The notes below the pieces were generated by a model, which was not told where the DNA came from, ran no database searches, and saw only the letters and a list, made by a program, of their open reading frames with translations. This document shows positions 31,601 to 40,603 of a DNA stretch of 64,000 nucleotides, piece by piece. The position numbers were made by a program, and so were the translations under genes. How positions within the stretch are numbered: position 1 is the stretch's first letter; each line of letters opens with the position of its first letter. This DNA comes from Candidatus Altimarinota bacterium (GTDB lineage: Bacteria > Patescibacteriota > Gracilibacteria > Absconditabacterales > Absconditicoccaceae). The stretch spans positions 124,001 through 188,000 of the forward strand of contig JAIPIU010000001.1 in the NCBI GenBank assembly GCA_021734475.1, given 5' to 3'.

Positions 31601-32437
31601 ATGTATAATAAATGATTCCGAATAAAGAAAAATACCTGAAATAACTCATTTTCTTATAATTTAAGAAAAGAAAATAATCCTGAACCTCAAATTTACGTTA
31701 CAAATTTAATTGAATGAACTATCGATGATATTCAGATTTGAGATAAAATTGTCTTTGAAGAAATTGATTCAAAATGACAAATACAATCTTTTGTATGACT
31801 TAAAAATTTCATAAAATTCTTTTTTAACCGTCATTCCGGTGTTATTATGAAATTACAACCGAAATCTATTAATTCAGATTTTATTCCAATCTACATTATT
31901 GACAACCACAACCATGCATTATTTTTTCGATATCAAGAATTATTCAGTTGAAATATCTCTAAATGAATAGATCTTATCCACATAGACCAACATACAGACA
32001 TGAATGTGGCCCCCTTAAGAAAGGGGGGTAGGGGGGATTCGTTTAATAATTTACAAGACATTTTCCACTTCACAAACTATGATTGTAATGTATGAAATTT
32101 TATACAACCCGCCATCCAAAACTGACTAATTTCTAAAATAACTCAAATAAATACTGAGTATAAATTAAATAACTATAGTCATTGCGAGGAGTATAACGAC
32201 AAAGCAATCTTAAATAAAAAAAAGATTGCCACGCCTACGGCTCGCAATGAAAGTGGATTTATCTTAGATATCGACTTAGATTTTCGACATCCTCAAATGT
32301 GAATAGAGGAGTATAACAAAACAATTCAAATAACAAAAAGTCTGATCTCACAAGCAAGTTTAGTTACAATAGCAACCTCACCATATTTCCTAGATCAGAC
32401 TTTAGCTATCAAAATTTTAAAAGATATTTTTGTTTAA
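31601..32437 (+). CDS. UPF0489-like protein carrying three in-frame repeat insertions
   Basis: 278 residues, single open frame. The core pattern is UPF0489: IDNHNHALFFRYQEL, LIHIDQHTDMN, NVGNFIQPAIQNGLIS, FILDIDLDFRH (metal-binding Asp/His of an arginase-like fold) and IATSPYFLDQ. Three segments do not belong to the family and coincide with palindromic repeats in the DNA: residues about 77-89 (NRHSGVIMKLQPKS), about 136-147 (APLRKGGRGDS) and about 193-217 (SHCEEYNDKAILN..IATPTARNES). All preserve the frame. Function of UPF0489 is unknown. N-terminal 60 residues are family-specific or additional. Confidence 0.78.
31830..31867 (+). repeat. GTCATTCCGG-family repeat inside the UPF0489-like gene
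   Basis: GTCATTCCGGTGTTATTATG, AAATTACAACCGAAATCT. First of three repeats in this reading frame; lies between the N-terminal part and the IDNHNH motif. Confidence 0.85.
32008..32040 (+). repeat. GGGGG-type palindromic repeat inside the UPF0489-like gene
   Basis: GGCCCCCTTAAGAAAGGGGG, GTAGGGGGGATTC. Very GC-rich against its surroundings and self-complementary (CCCCCTT..AAGGGGG). Related GGAGG elements lie at 48.7, 50.4, 53.6 and 57.4 kb. Confidence 0.85.
32178..32252 (+). repeat. inverted pair of GTCATTGCGAGG-family repeats inside the UPF0489-like gene
   Basis: GTCATTGCGAGGAGTATAAC, GACAAAGCAATCTT, short A-rich loop, AAGATTGCCACGCCTACGGC, TCGCAATGAAAG. 75 nt, a multiple of three, translated throughout. 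Confidence 0.86.
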
Positions 32438-32440
32438 TAA

Positions 32441-32475
32441 AAAAACCGCATTAAAACAATGCGGTAATGTTTTTT
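32441..32475. terminator. bidirectional intrinsic terminator
   Basis: ACCGCATT-AAAAC-AATGCGGT stem with T-rich tract after it and A5 before it. Serves the UPF0489-like gene and the convergent 32482-32958 gene. Confidence 0.8.
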
Positions 32476-32481
32476 AATCTA

Positions 32482-32958
32482 TTAGAATAATTCCCTAAGA
32501 AGAGATTTAGCTTTTTTTCTCAAAGCTATTTTTTTTTCATCAGAAACAGTTTGCATTCTAGATGGAGATGATAAAAGACTACGAATCTTTTTCCACCATA
32601 CATAATCAAGATATTTCTGTTGAGTTAATCTGTCTGAAACGTATTTAGGATCTATTTCAGTCCCCAATAAATAAGATGTTTTTAAAACAGACGTAGTGAT
32701 AACGATTCTTTCATCATCGTTTTTTGGGTTTCTTTGGTTAATGATTTTATCAGCCCAAGAAGTAGTGATTTGATTTACGAAATCTGAAAGTTTATCATCA
32801 TCTTCTATTAAGACACTCAAAAAGAAATTATCTCCCAATTTAAAGTTCAACATAGATTCGATCCAGTTTTTTTTACTCATCCAATCTATATCTTCTTTAT
32901 CAAAAAGTTTAATAAGACCATTAACTCTTTTTTTGTAAATTTTCATGTGTTTTTCCAT
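32482..32958 (-). CDS. unknown soluble protein, TGA-free autonomous gene
   Basis: 158 residues, not recognised. Starts MEKHMKIYKKRVNGLIKLFD (M5 is an alternative start), contains Trp-rich DWMSKKNWIESML and VWWKKIRSLLSSPSRM, and ends in a basic helix (KKIALRKKAKSLLRELF). Mostly helical. Its three glycines are GGN and no TGA occurs. It has its own promoter (TTGATA-N16-TATAAA, 32997-33024) and an intrinsic terminator, so it is transcribed alone between two unrelated genes. One of a set of such units in the window. Confidence 0.75.
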   Translation of the reverse strand: MEKHMKIYKKRVNGLIKLFDKEDIDWMSKKNWIESMLNFKLGDNFFLSVLIEDDDKLSDFVNQITTSWADKIINQRNPKNDDERIVITTSVLKTSYLLGTEIDPKYVSDRLTQQKYLDYVWWKKIRSLLSSPSRMQTVSDEKKIALRKKAKSLLRELF

Positions 32959-32996
32959 AATTTATGATTTTTTTAATTTTTGTTTTATTAAATTAG

Positions 32997-33024
32997 TTTA
33001 TAAAGAAAAAGGAGATAATATCAA
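32997..33024 (-). promoter_or_regulatory. promoter, -35 TTGATA / -10 TATAAA, 16-nt spacer
   Basis: On the minus strand TTGATA is at 33024-33019 and TATAAA at 33002-32997. Predicted start near 32990, about 30 nt before the ATG at 32958. The -35 hexamer lies inside the gyrB terminator hairpin. Confidence 0.7.
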
Positions 33025-33038
33025 TTAAACATATCTCC
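33002..33038 (-). terminator. gyrB intrinsic terminator overlapping the next promoter
   Basis: Minus strand: GGAGATA, loop, TATCTCC paired in the full element GGAGATATGTTTAATTGATA followed by TTATCTCC and TTTTTCTTT. The loop and 3' arm contain the TTGATA -35 box of the downstream gene. Confidence 0.75.
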
Positions 33039-33067
33039 TAATATCTTATTTAATTATTTCTTGGTTA

Positions 33068-34972
33068 TTAAATATCAAGATCTCTTACTGTTTTAGCATG
33101 AGTTAGAATAAAATGTTTTCTAGATTGTACATCTTCTCACATTAATATTCTAAATAATCTATCAGTATCTTCTGCATCTTCAATAGTAATTTGATTTAAT
33201 TGTCTAGTAGTAGGATCCATAGTTGTTTCTCGAAGTTGTTCAGCATTCATTTCTCAAAGTCATTTATATCTTTGTATCTCTGTTTTATTTTTATCCATTC
33301 ACATATCTTCAGGAGTTTTATCTTCTTCGTATACGTAAACTTCTTTTTTACCCTCATTAAATTTATATATAGGAGGACATGCTGCATAAACATGTCATGC
33401 TTCAATCAATGGTCTCATAAATCTAAAAAAGAATGTTAATAATAATGTTCTAATATGTGCTCAATCCACATCAGCATCAGTCATTATTATTATTTTATCA
33501 TATCTCAGTCATTCAATATCAAAACTATCTTTTATACCACATCATATAGCGGTTATCAATGCTTTTACTTCATTATTTGCCATAATTTTTTGAATAACAG
33601 CTTGTTCTGTATTTAATATTTTACCTCTAAGTGGTAATATAGCTTGAAATTTACTATCACGACCCTGTTTAGCACTTCCACCAGCAGAATCTCCCTCGAC
33701 TATATATAATTCTGTTCATTCTCTTTTTTTATTTGCACAATCAGCTAATTTACCAGGCAAAACTCATCAAGCTAATGTATTTTTTCTAAGAACAGTTTCT
33801 CTAGCAAATTTAGCAGCTAATCTAGCTCTTGCAGCTAAATCAATTTTTTCAAATACTTTATCAAATTCTGCTTCATTATTCGCAAAAAAATCTCTTAGAT
33901 AGTCATAGACTATATTTTCTACTGCAGCTCTAACATAGCTATTACCTAGTCTTCATTTGGTTTGTCATTCAAATTGTGGTTCAGCTATTTTTACTGTAAC
34001 TATACCATATAGTCAATCAGTTACATCGCTATATTGATATTCTCATATTTTTTTGTCAATTTTCTCTTTTTCTTTCCCTATCTCATTTATAATTTTTAAT
34101 AAAGCTGATTTAAATCAAAGTATATGAGTTCATCCATCTTTAGTTGGGATATTATTTACAAATGATAATGTATGATCATTTGTTGTGTTTACAAATTGGA
34201 AAGAGATTTCAGCTAAACAATTATCTCATTCTTTGTTTATATAATGAGCTGAAGATAAAGTTTGTTGTTCTCAAACCAAATTTCTTAACCAGGTTTTGAT
34301 TCATCATTGAAAATAAAATCTTTGACAGACTCAAGTTTTTTTACTTACAAAAGTAAAAGTAACTCCAGGAGTTAGATATGCTGATTGTTTCATTCTAGCT
34401 ATTTCTACACTTTCAGAAAAATCTAATGTTTCAAATACCGTATCATCAGGTTTAAAACTTACAGTAGTTCCTGTTTTATCTGTATCTCAGATGATTTCCA
34501 TTTCTCATTGTGGTATTCATCTAGCATATTTTTGTTGATATATTTTTCATCATTTATGTACATTTACATGTAACCATTCTGATAAAGCATTTACTACTGA
34601 TGCTCAAACTCCATGTAATCAACCAGATACCTTATAAACTTCTTTATCAAATTTTCATCAAGCATGAAGAACAGTAAAAATTGTTTCCAAAGCTGATTTT
34701 CATGTTTTTGAATGTTTATCTATAGGTATTCATCTACCATTATCATGAACAGTTACAGATCAGTCTTCATTTAAAATAGTAGTTATATTTGTACAAAATC
34801 AGCCTAAAGCTTCATCTACAGAATTATCTACTATTTCTTGTACCATATGATAGAGTCATTTTGCATCTGTTGATCATATATACATTCATGGTCTTTGCCT
34901 AACAGGTTCCAATCATTCCAACACTTTAATATGGGAGGCATCATAATTTTTAGAGGCGTTGTTTACTGACAT
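33068..34972 (-). CDS. gyrB: DNA gyrase subunit B (type IIA topoisomerase ATPase subunit)
   Basis: 634 residues. ATPase domain: [95 protein letters not shown] and the metal site [21 protein letters not shown]-terminal IQRYKGLGEMNAEQL is typical of GyrB. Length is normal for a GyrB without the enterobacterial insertion; ParE is possible in principle but no second copy is seen. Glycines are a mix of TGA and GGN, unlike the TGA-free small genes beside it. Confidence 0.92.
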
Positions 34973-35007
34973 TAATAAGATATTTAAAATTTAAATTTTT
35001 ATTGTAA

Positions 35008-36297
35008 TTAATCTTCTCTTAGTTTTTGTGGTCAAAAGTTATCATCATAAATATCATCATCTGCTAAATTATTACTTTCATCATCATCATTAATATATTT
35101 AATTTTAATTTTACCTTTCTTTTTCTTTTTTCATCATCATGAAGAATCTAATTTAGCTACATCATCTTCAATTCATAATATTTTTTGTAATCCAGCATGC
35201 TCTTTTAGTTTCTGTATTACTTTTTGTTCTATCTGTCTTACTCTTTCTCTAGTTACATCAAATTCTTCTCAAACTTGTTCTAATGTATATCTAGGTCAAT
35301 CTATACCATATCTCATTTTTACTATTTTTGCTTCTCTTTCATCTAGCATTTGAAGTATCATATCCAAATTTTTTCTCAATGTATTTTTTTCTGCAAATTG
35401 ATCTGGTCTAAGAGTATTTGGATCTTCTAATAAATCAGCCAAAGTATCTCTTCATTCATCTCAGACCTCTCTATCAAGAGACACATTTCCAAATATCACT
35501 TCTTCCAATTTTTTAATCTTTTTTATAGGAAATCATAGTTTTTGTCATATTTCTTTGGATGTTGGTTCTCTTCATAATTTTTGGAAGAGTAGTTGATATG
35601 TTTTATTATAAGAATTGATTTCATCTATTAAATGTACAGGTATTCTAACATGTTTACTCATATCTGCTATAGCTTTTGTAATACTTTGTTTAATCCACCA
35701 AGTAGCATAAGTAGAGAATTTGAATTCTTTATCAGGATCAAATTTTTCTATAGCTTTTATAAGTCATATATTTCCTTCTTGAATCAGATCTGAGAAACTC
35801 AATCTAGATCCAAAGAATCTTTTCGCAATACTAATTACCAATCTAAGATTAGATTCTATAAGTTTTCTTTTGGCATTTTCATCTCACTTTTTAATTCTTC
35901 TAGCGATATCTCTTTCGTCTTCAGCAGATAATAATGGTATTTTAGATATATCGTTGAAATATAATTTTATGAAATCCTTATGTTGACCTTCACCTACTGC
36001 ATGAGTCTTTTCATATAATTGCAATTTTCAAATTTTACTTTCTTTTACAAGTTCTCTAGCTTCTTTTTCTAATATTTCTTCTATGGTAATTATTTTTACT
36101 CATAATTTTTCAGCCAAATCATAGAATCTTTCCAACATTTTTATACTACCATCCATATCATCGATTTCTGCTATTATATCTTCTTCATTTACAGTACCAG
36201 TTCTAACTCATTGTTCTAATATTTTTTGTATAGCCTTATTTAATTCTGATATATCATCTTGAAATTTATCCCAAAGTTGTTGTTTGATTTTCTGCAT
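35008..36297 (-). CDS. rpoD: RNA polymerase primary sigma factor (sigma-70)
   Basis: 429 residues. Region 1.1-like N-terminus, region 1.2/2 ([60 protein letters not shown]), region 3, and region 4 with [20 protein letters not shown] followed by [12 protein letters not shown]. The C-terminus carries an acidic/Gly tail after region 4 ([16 protein letters not shown]). Principal sigma factor that should read the TTGACA-N16-TATAAT promoters listed here. Divergent from the small RNA at 36.4 kb. Confidence 0.92.
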
Positions 36298-36356
36298 AGT
36301 TATAATAGAGGAATAAAAATAATATAAAATCTGAATAAACCAAATATAAGAAATAA

Positions 36357-36384
36357 TTGACAATATGTATTTTTTATGTATAAT
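36357..36384 (+). promoter_or_regulatory. consensus sigma-70 promoter, TTGACA / TATAAT, 16-nt spacer
   Basis: Perfect hexamers TTGACA (36357-36362) and TATAAT (36379-36384). No ORF starts within 250 nt downstream; instead a short hairpin RNA with a U tract follows. Confidence 0.85.
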
Positions 36385-36390
36385 ATATTT

Positions 36391-36460
36391 TGTGGTAGGA
36401 TCACACTAATATATAATTTAGGATCTCTTGAGAAATCAAGCGGTCCTTCTTTTAATTTTT
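36391..36460 (+). ncRNA. candidate small RNA, about 70 nt, two hairpins
   Basis: Follows a perfect promoter. First hairpin TGTG-GTAGGAT-CACA, second AGGATCTCTTGA-GAAA-TCAAGCGGTCCT with a GNRA loop, then a T-rich tract (CTTTTAATTTTT) as terminator. No coding potential seen. Could be a regulatory sRNA, or a very short stable RNA such as a minimal SRP-like RNA, although the SRP core sequ­ence is not recognisable. The rest of the 36298-36653 gap holds a repeat. Confidence 0.55.
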
Positions 36461-36562
36461 AAAACAAAAAAAATCACGTCAAAATTACAATAGCGATATT
36501 AATTTCAAAATCAATATTAAACTTATAATTGCAAATCAATCAATTTTCCTTATTTTTTAAAA

Positions 36563-36626
36563 GTCATTCCGACATTATTTGTTTGCAGTCGGAATCCGAA
36601 CGAAGTGAGTCCCGCTTCAGCGGGAT
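36563..36626. repeat. GTCATTCCGG-family repeat with CCCGCTTCAGCGGG extension
   Basis: GTCATTCCGACATT..GCAGTCGGAATCC, then GAACGAAGTGAGTCCCGCTT, CAGCGGGAT. Same composite as at 4552-4613. The CCGAC/GTCGG arms show a compensatory change relative to CCGGC/GCCGG, supporting selection on pairing. Confidence 0.85.
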
Positions 36627-36653
36627 TATATCATTTATTCTATAATTTAAGTT

Positions 36654-37205
36654 ATGTTCCATTATTTCAAATGAAATATCAAAGTATTATGAAATAAAAA
36701 ATATCTAATTAATGATTTACTTGGTATCCAGGTACATTATTTATGAGCTCAAAAGAAATGAGAATTTTTTCTCTATCCATATTTAGATGATAATAAAAAG
36801 TCAGTTTTTTATTTTTGTTTTGATACATCAGAACAGAAAGAAATGTTTGAAGAAACACTCAAAATATCTTGAGTCTGACCCAAAACAGCTTTTCAAATAG
36901 TTCAATTACCCAAATCTGATTTACAAAAAGCAATCAAAACTTTGGATGCTAAATACTTTCAATCAATACCATGAATTTGACCAAAGTCTGCAAAAAAGAT
37001 TTTACTTGAACTTAAATGAAATTTTGATATAGACGATATACAAAAACTAGATATCGATCAAAAACTTTATAAATCCATAGTTACATCACTCAAGTGATTT
37101 TGATATGAAGCTGATACTGTCAAAAAAGCATTACAAAAGTACGATGGTAAAATCACCAAAGAAAATATATCTACTGTGATAAAATGGATAATATCCAATA
37201 TCTAA
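36654..37205 (+). CDS. ruvA: Holliday junction branch migration protein RuvA
   Basis: 183 residues. N-terminal OB-like domain, then two helix-hairpin-helix motifs ISGVGPKTAFQIVQ and IPGIGPKSAKKILLELKG, and a C-terminal domain that would contact RuvB (SIVTSLKGFGYEADTVKKAL). RuvA binds four-way junctions and loads RuvB. ruvC is in the same window (44.95 kb) but not adjacent. Many key glycines of the HhH motifs are TGA. Confidence 0.88.
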
Positions 37206-37286
37206 AAAACTAACATCCTCAAATACTAATTCCTAATAAACCAATTCCTAATTCCAAATTTATTTAATTAGTTAATTTTTATAAAC

Positions 37287-37973
37287 ATGTTTAAAAAAAC
37301 TTTATTAGCTTTATTAGCTTTTTCATTATTGTTTTTAGTTGCCTGTGCTCCCAAAATTCAAGAACCCAATCAAGAAGAAATTTCACAAAATCAAAATCAA
37401 GAAATAACAAACAATGAATCTTCTCTAACTTGGAATACTTGTTGAGAATTAACAGATCAAAAATGATTTTGACCAGACTCCTACTTAATTCGAGATGTTA
37501 AAAAAGTATGATGATTTCATACAGGTACAGTACCATTAGAATGATTTATGTCAGTTTGTAACTGAAACTTTGTTTGAACTCAGATTACATTTAATTTTGC
37601 TAATCTAACTGTTTCAGATATTACAGATCAATGAATGAACCAGAAACTTGTTGATCATTTAAAAAGTGACGATTTTTTTAGTACAGAAACATTTCCTACA
37701 TGAGTTTTTGTATCAAAATTATTAACAAAAAATTCTGACTGATATAACATTGTCTGAGATCTTACCATCAAATGAATTACAAATGAAATTACATTTCCTA
37801 TCAAAGTAACTCAAGAATGAAATGAATATAAAGTCTCTTGAAGTATAGATATAGATAGAACGCTTCGAGATATCATGTATTCATCTACAAAACTTGTTGA
37901 TACTCTAAAAGACAAAGCTATAGAAGATACTATCAAAACATCATTTGAAATTATAACTTCCCCAGCCCTTTAA
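37287..37973 (+). CDS. YceI-like lipoprotein
   Basis: 228 residues. Signal peptide with lipobox FLLVAC-like segment (LLFLVAC, Cys20), then a low-complexity Gln/Asn/Glu linker (about 22-45), then a domain with FHTGTVPLEGF, TFNFANLTVSDI, DFFSTETFPTGVFVSK and GDLTIKGITNEITFPIKV, the YceI lipid-binding beta-barrel pattern. Anchored outside the membrane; would bind isoprenoid-type lipids. Stands alone; a repeat follows its stop. Confidence 0.82.
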
Positions 37974-37978
37974 AATTC

Positions 37979-38004
37979 GTCATTGCGAGGCACGAAGCAA
38001 TCTT
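37979..38004. repeat. single GTCATTGCGAGG-family unit
   Basis: GTCATTGCGAGGCACGAAGC, AATCTT. Half-site without an inverted partner, in the 60-nt gap after the lipoprotein gene. Confidence 0.8.
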
Positions 38005-38033
38005 TTTTAATCTTTTAATTCGTGAATCTTTTT

Positions 38034-38585
38034 ATGAAAACTCTAATAATCACAGCTCATCCAGAAAAATGATGAACAGTAAATTTGATAGCCCAAACCT
38101 ATGCAGAACAACAAGAGAAAAATTGAAATCAGACTGAAATTATAGATCTTTACAATACGGATTTGAAATTAGATTTTTTCAGCTTTAGTAGTAAAAATAA
38201 CGAAAAAAACATATCTATTCGACAGTCCAAGATATTAGAAGCAGATGAATTAGTTTTTGCTTTCCCAGTACGACGATGAGATAGTCCTGCAATATTTAAA
38301 AATCGATTTGATAATGTATTAGCTCCTTGATTTGCTTACAAATACAAAAACAATAAACCAGTCTGATTGCTCAATAAAAAAGCTAAAATGTTTCTAACTT
38401 GTGATTGACCAAAAATATTTTTTAGTATATTTCCTATATCAATCAAATATTTTTGGAAGTATATGAGATTATGATTTTGTTGAATCAAATTGACTGATTT
38501 TGTACTATTTGATACTATGAGAAAAAGAAAAAAGAAATATTGACGAGAAAATAAGATAATAGAAAAAGTAAAACAATATTCATAA
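38034..38585 (+). CDS. flavodoxin-like NAD(P)H oxidoreductase
   Basis: 183 residues. Starts KTLIITAHPEKGGTVNLIAQ, as in the NQO/MdaB flavodoxin-like family, then DELVFAFPVRRGDSPAIFKN and VLAPGFAYKY, which correspond to the FMN/FAD-binding and active-site loops (usual FPxxW..P...K..D). Here the usual Trp is Arg. C-terminus has KYFWKYMRLGFCGIKL. Probably a quinone or flavin reductase. Electron donor and acceptor unknown. Confidence 0.75.
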
Positions 38586-38587
38586 AA

Positions 38588-38616
38588 TAAAAAAGCCCAC
38601 CGAAATTCAGTAGGCT
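38588..38616 (-). terminator. intrinsic terminator of the 38626-38880 gene
   Basis: Minus strand AGCCTAC-TGAATTTCG-GTGGGCT followed by T6. Also overlaps the end region of the convergent oxidoreductase gene. Confidence 0.7.
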
Positions 38617-38625
38617 TAGTAAATT

Positions 38626-38880
38626 TTACTTAAATTTTTGGAGTTTTTCTCTAAGATTTTGGTTATCCAAAAGTCTTTTATTCCTTGTTTTTTGATCTAA
38701 AGACATCCAATTTGATATCTCTTGATTAAGTTTAGCCAAGGCAATTTCTTCAGATTCTAATAGTGCATTGCCAAATATTGACCCATCACTACCATCTACA
38801 CCATAGCCCCATCCATTTTCATCTTGAGAAATAATCCCCTTAAATTTAATTCCATCGATTTCTTTATCGAAGTTTTTCAT
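38626..38880 (-). CDS. unknown small protein, TGA-free autonomous gene
   Basis: 84 residues from ATG at 38880 (a TTG 12 codons upstream would also be open but overlaps a promoter). Sequence begins MKNFDKEIDGIKFKGIISQD; a Gly/Asp-rich centre NGWGYGVDGSDGSIFGN and a helical basic end NQNLREKLQKFK. All eight glycines are GGN, none TGA, which is unusual here. Two candidate promoters are seen on the minus strand (TTGATA..TATGTT at 38944-38917, and TTGACT..TAATAT at 38916-38889, the latter giving an almost leaderless mRNA). No family recognised. Confidence 0.72.
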   Translation of the reverse strand: MKNFDKEIDGIKFKGIISQDENGWGYGVDGSDGSIFGNALLESEEIALAKLNQEISNWMSLDQKTRNKRLLDNQNLREKLQKFK

Positions 38881-38962
38881 TTGAAAAAATATTAGTTGAT
38901 TTTGTGTTGTAGTCAAAACATAATGATTTCTTTATAAATATCAATCTTTTATAAATTTAATA

Positions 38963-38990
38963 TTGACTTAACTTAAAATAAAAATATTAT
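38963..38990 (+). promoter_or_regulatory. promoter, TTGACT / TATTAT, 16-nt spacer
   Basis: TTGACT 38963-38968, TATTAT 38985-38990. Predicted start near 38997, 25 nt before the ATG at 39022. Confidence 0.7.
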
Positions 38991-39021
38991 AAATCTGAAA
39001 TATAAACCAAAAATAAAAACT

Positions 39022-39396
39022 ATGTCAGAAAAATATGATGTATCGATTCCTTGTGTAGAAAGTAGGATTATGTTAAAATTTCCAAAAGATGCTGATCTTT
39101 TTATAACTTTCAAAAAGCTATTCAAAAAAAAAGGTTTTTCAATTAGAGCTATCGATAGAGATTGTGAACTCATAAAAATTCCACCAGAACTTCCGGCTGG
39201 TTTTGTTGATCGAGTTTATAATGCTTATTTCTTTGTAACTATTATGAAGGATGAAGAAAAAGAGTTTTACGAATTTCTACAAGAATTCTGTAACAGAAGA
39301 AAAATTTCTTTTAGAAATCCTCTTGAAGATCCTGAATATATCAGAGAACAAGAGATTCTTCAGGAAGCATTCAATAAAAGTTTCCCTGGTGTTTAA
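39022..39396 (+). CDS. unknown soluble protein, TGA-free autonomous gene
   Basis: 124 residues, not recognised. MSEKYDVSIPCVESRIMLKF, two lysine-rich segments (TFKKLFKKKGFSIRAIDRDC), then an acidic helical C-terminus (EYIREQEILQEAFNKSF). No membrane segment. Its three glycines are GGN. Own promoter and a strong terminator make it a single-gene unit, back-to-back with the similar unit 38626-38880. Codons such as GAA/GAT/AAA dominate, so base composition is not very different from the surroundings. Confidence 0.75.
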   Translation: MSEKYDVSIPCVESRIMLKFPKDADLFITFKKLFKKKGFSIRAIDRDCELIKIPPELPAGFVDRVYNAYFFVTIMKDEEKEFYEFLQEFCNRRKISFRNPLEDPEYIREQEILQEAFNKSFPGV

Positions 39397-39413
39397 TTAA
39401 GATCAGGAATAAT

Positions 39414-39440
39414 TAGTCAGTTTTTACTGACTATTTTTTA
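39414..39440 (+). terminator. intrinsic terminator
   Basis: TAGTCAGT-TTTT-ACTGACTA followed by T6. Downstream of the 39022-39396 gene; the roughly 110 nt from here to the next gene hold nothing I recognise. Confidence 0.85.
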
Positions 39441-39547
39441 TTTTATTACATATGAATTTAAAAATCCCTATTCAGTAAGTTGGATAAATAAGACCTTGAA
39501 CTTCTTCTTCTTTGACTTCGTGACAATAGAAGTTCTAGCATCTTATA

Positions 39548-40051
39548 TTACAATTTTCTAGAATCATAGGCTCGATGAAGGAGTGCTTGTCTTTGTTTTT
39601 TTCTACATTCCCAATCCATAGGATAACAATTGTTTTTCACAGCCATCCAATGTCTTTTGATAGCTCTTCGTCTTTTTATTTGTCTATTATCTTCATCTTC
39701 TATTCTTCTTCACATGTAATATCTACAATACCATTGAAATCGTCATCTAGGATCATCGGGATATATTCGTCATTTTTCAGTCCATTCTTTCAAACTCAAG
39801 GAAGCATTTATTCAAAAGAAATTTATCTTAGCATCTTTTTTATCAGATAATTTTGCATTTTTAAACCATTCACTAGGAAATTCATTTTTACAATCATTCA
39901 TATATTTACCCCCAAATACTCATGCTTCCAGCATTTCTTTGGGACTTAGTTGAGGAATAAAATCTTCACGAAAATTTTTACCCATCTCTTCGACTAGATA
40001 ATATTCATATAATTTTTGCATTTTATCATTTACCAAAACTTTCTTTTTCAT
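39548..40051 (-). CDS. conserved hypothetical protein
   Basis: 167 residues. The recognisable segment is RIYPDDPRGRFQWYCRYYMG followed by RRIEDEDNRQIKRRRAIKRH, a pattern I recall from uncharacterised proteins of bacteria, algae and fungi in which IxPxDPRGWFQWYCRYYxGRR is conserved. Very basic C-terminal third with two Cys, so nucleic-acid binding is conceivable. Stop is 1 nt after the start codon region of no other gene; the ITPase gene ends 1 nt upstream of its ATG, so the two form an operon. Confidence 0.7.
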
Positions 40052-40052
40052 T

Positions 40053-40592
40053 CTATTTTTTATTATCCAAAAAGTCTTTCAATTTAGCTAAAGCCTGTCA
40101 TCTCATACTCATTTTATTTCTTTCTTCTATACTTAGTTCCGCAAAACTACAATTATATCAATTAGGACAAAATATTGGTGCCCAACCAAAATCACTTTCA
40201 ACTTCAGGTTTGATTATTTTTCATTCTAAATTACCTTCAAAAAATCTTATTTCTCAGCTACTATCTCAATATCATATCAAAGTTTTTGCAGTCACTTTGT
40301 AATTATTAAACTTTTTAGCTATCTCAAAAATTCATTCATTTCATAATTTTTCTAGAAACCATTTAATCAATGGTCATGGTAATCAATTTAAACAATCCAT
40401 ATATAGTGATGTATCTTCAACAATAAATTCCCCATCATGATGTTTGCGAGCCTCTATAAGTTTTGCTTCAATAATCTTATACGGATCTATTTCTTGAAGT
40501 TCTGGTAAATCAATATTAAGCTGTTCAATATCTTTGATTATAGCTTTTACTTCAGAAAACTTATTTTTATTTCAGGTTATAAAGTAGAGCAT
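40053..40592 (-). CDS. RdgB/HAM1-like non-canonical purine NTP pyrophosphatase
   Basis: 179 residues. MLYFITGNKNKFSEVKAII (substrate-binding TxNxxK), then EFIVEDTSLYMDCLNGLPGP (DDSGL-like acidic segment) and FFEGNLEGKIIKP..FGWAPIFCPNG. The family removes ITP, XTP and dITP from the nucleotide pool. The usual DSGL is DTSL here, as in the archaeal/eukaryotic-type branch. C-terminus MSMRGQALAKLKDFL is the normal family end. Upstream gene 11 nt away is a histidine phosphatase. Confidence 0.85.
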
Positions 40593-40603
40593 TAAATTTA
40601 TTT

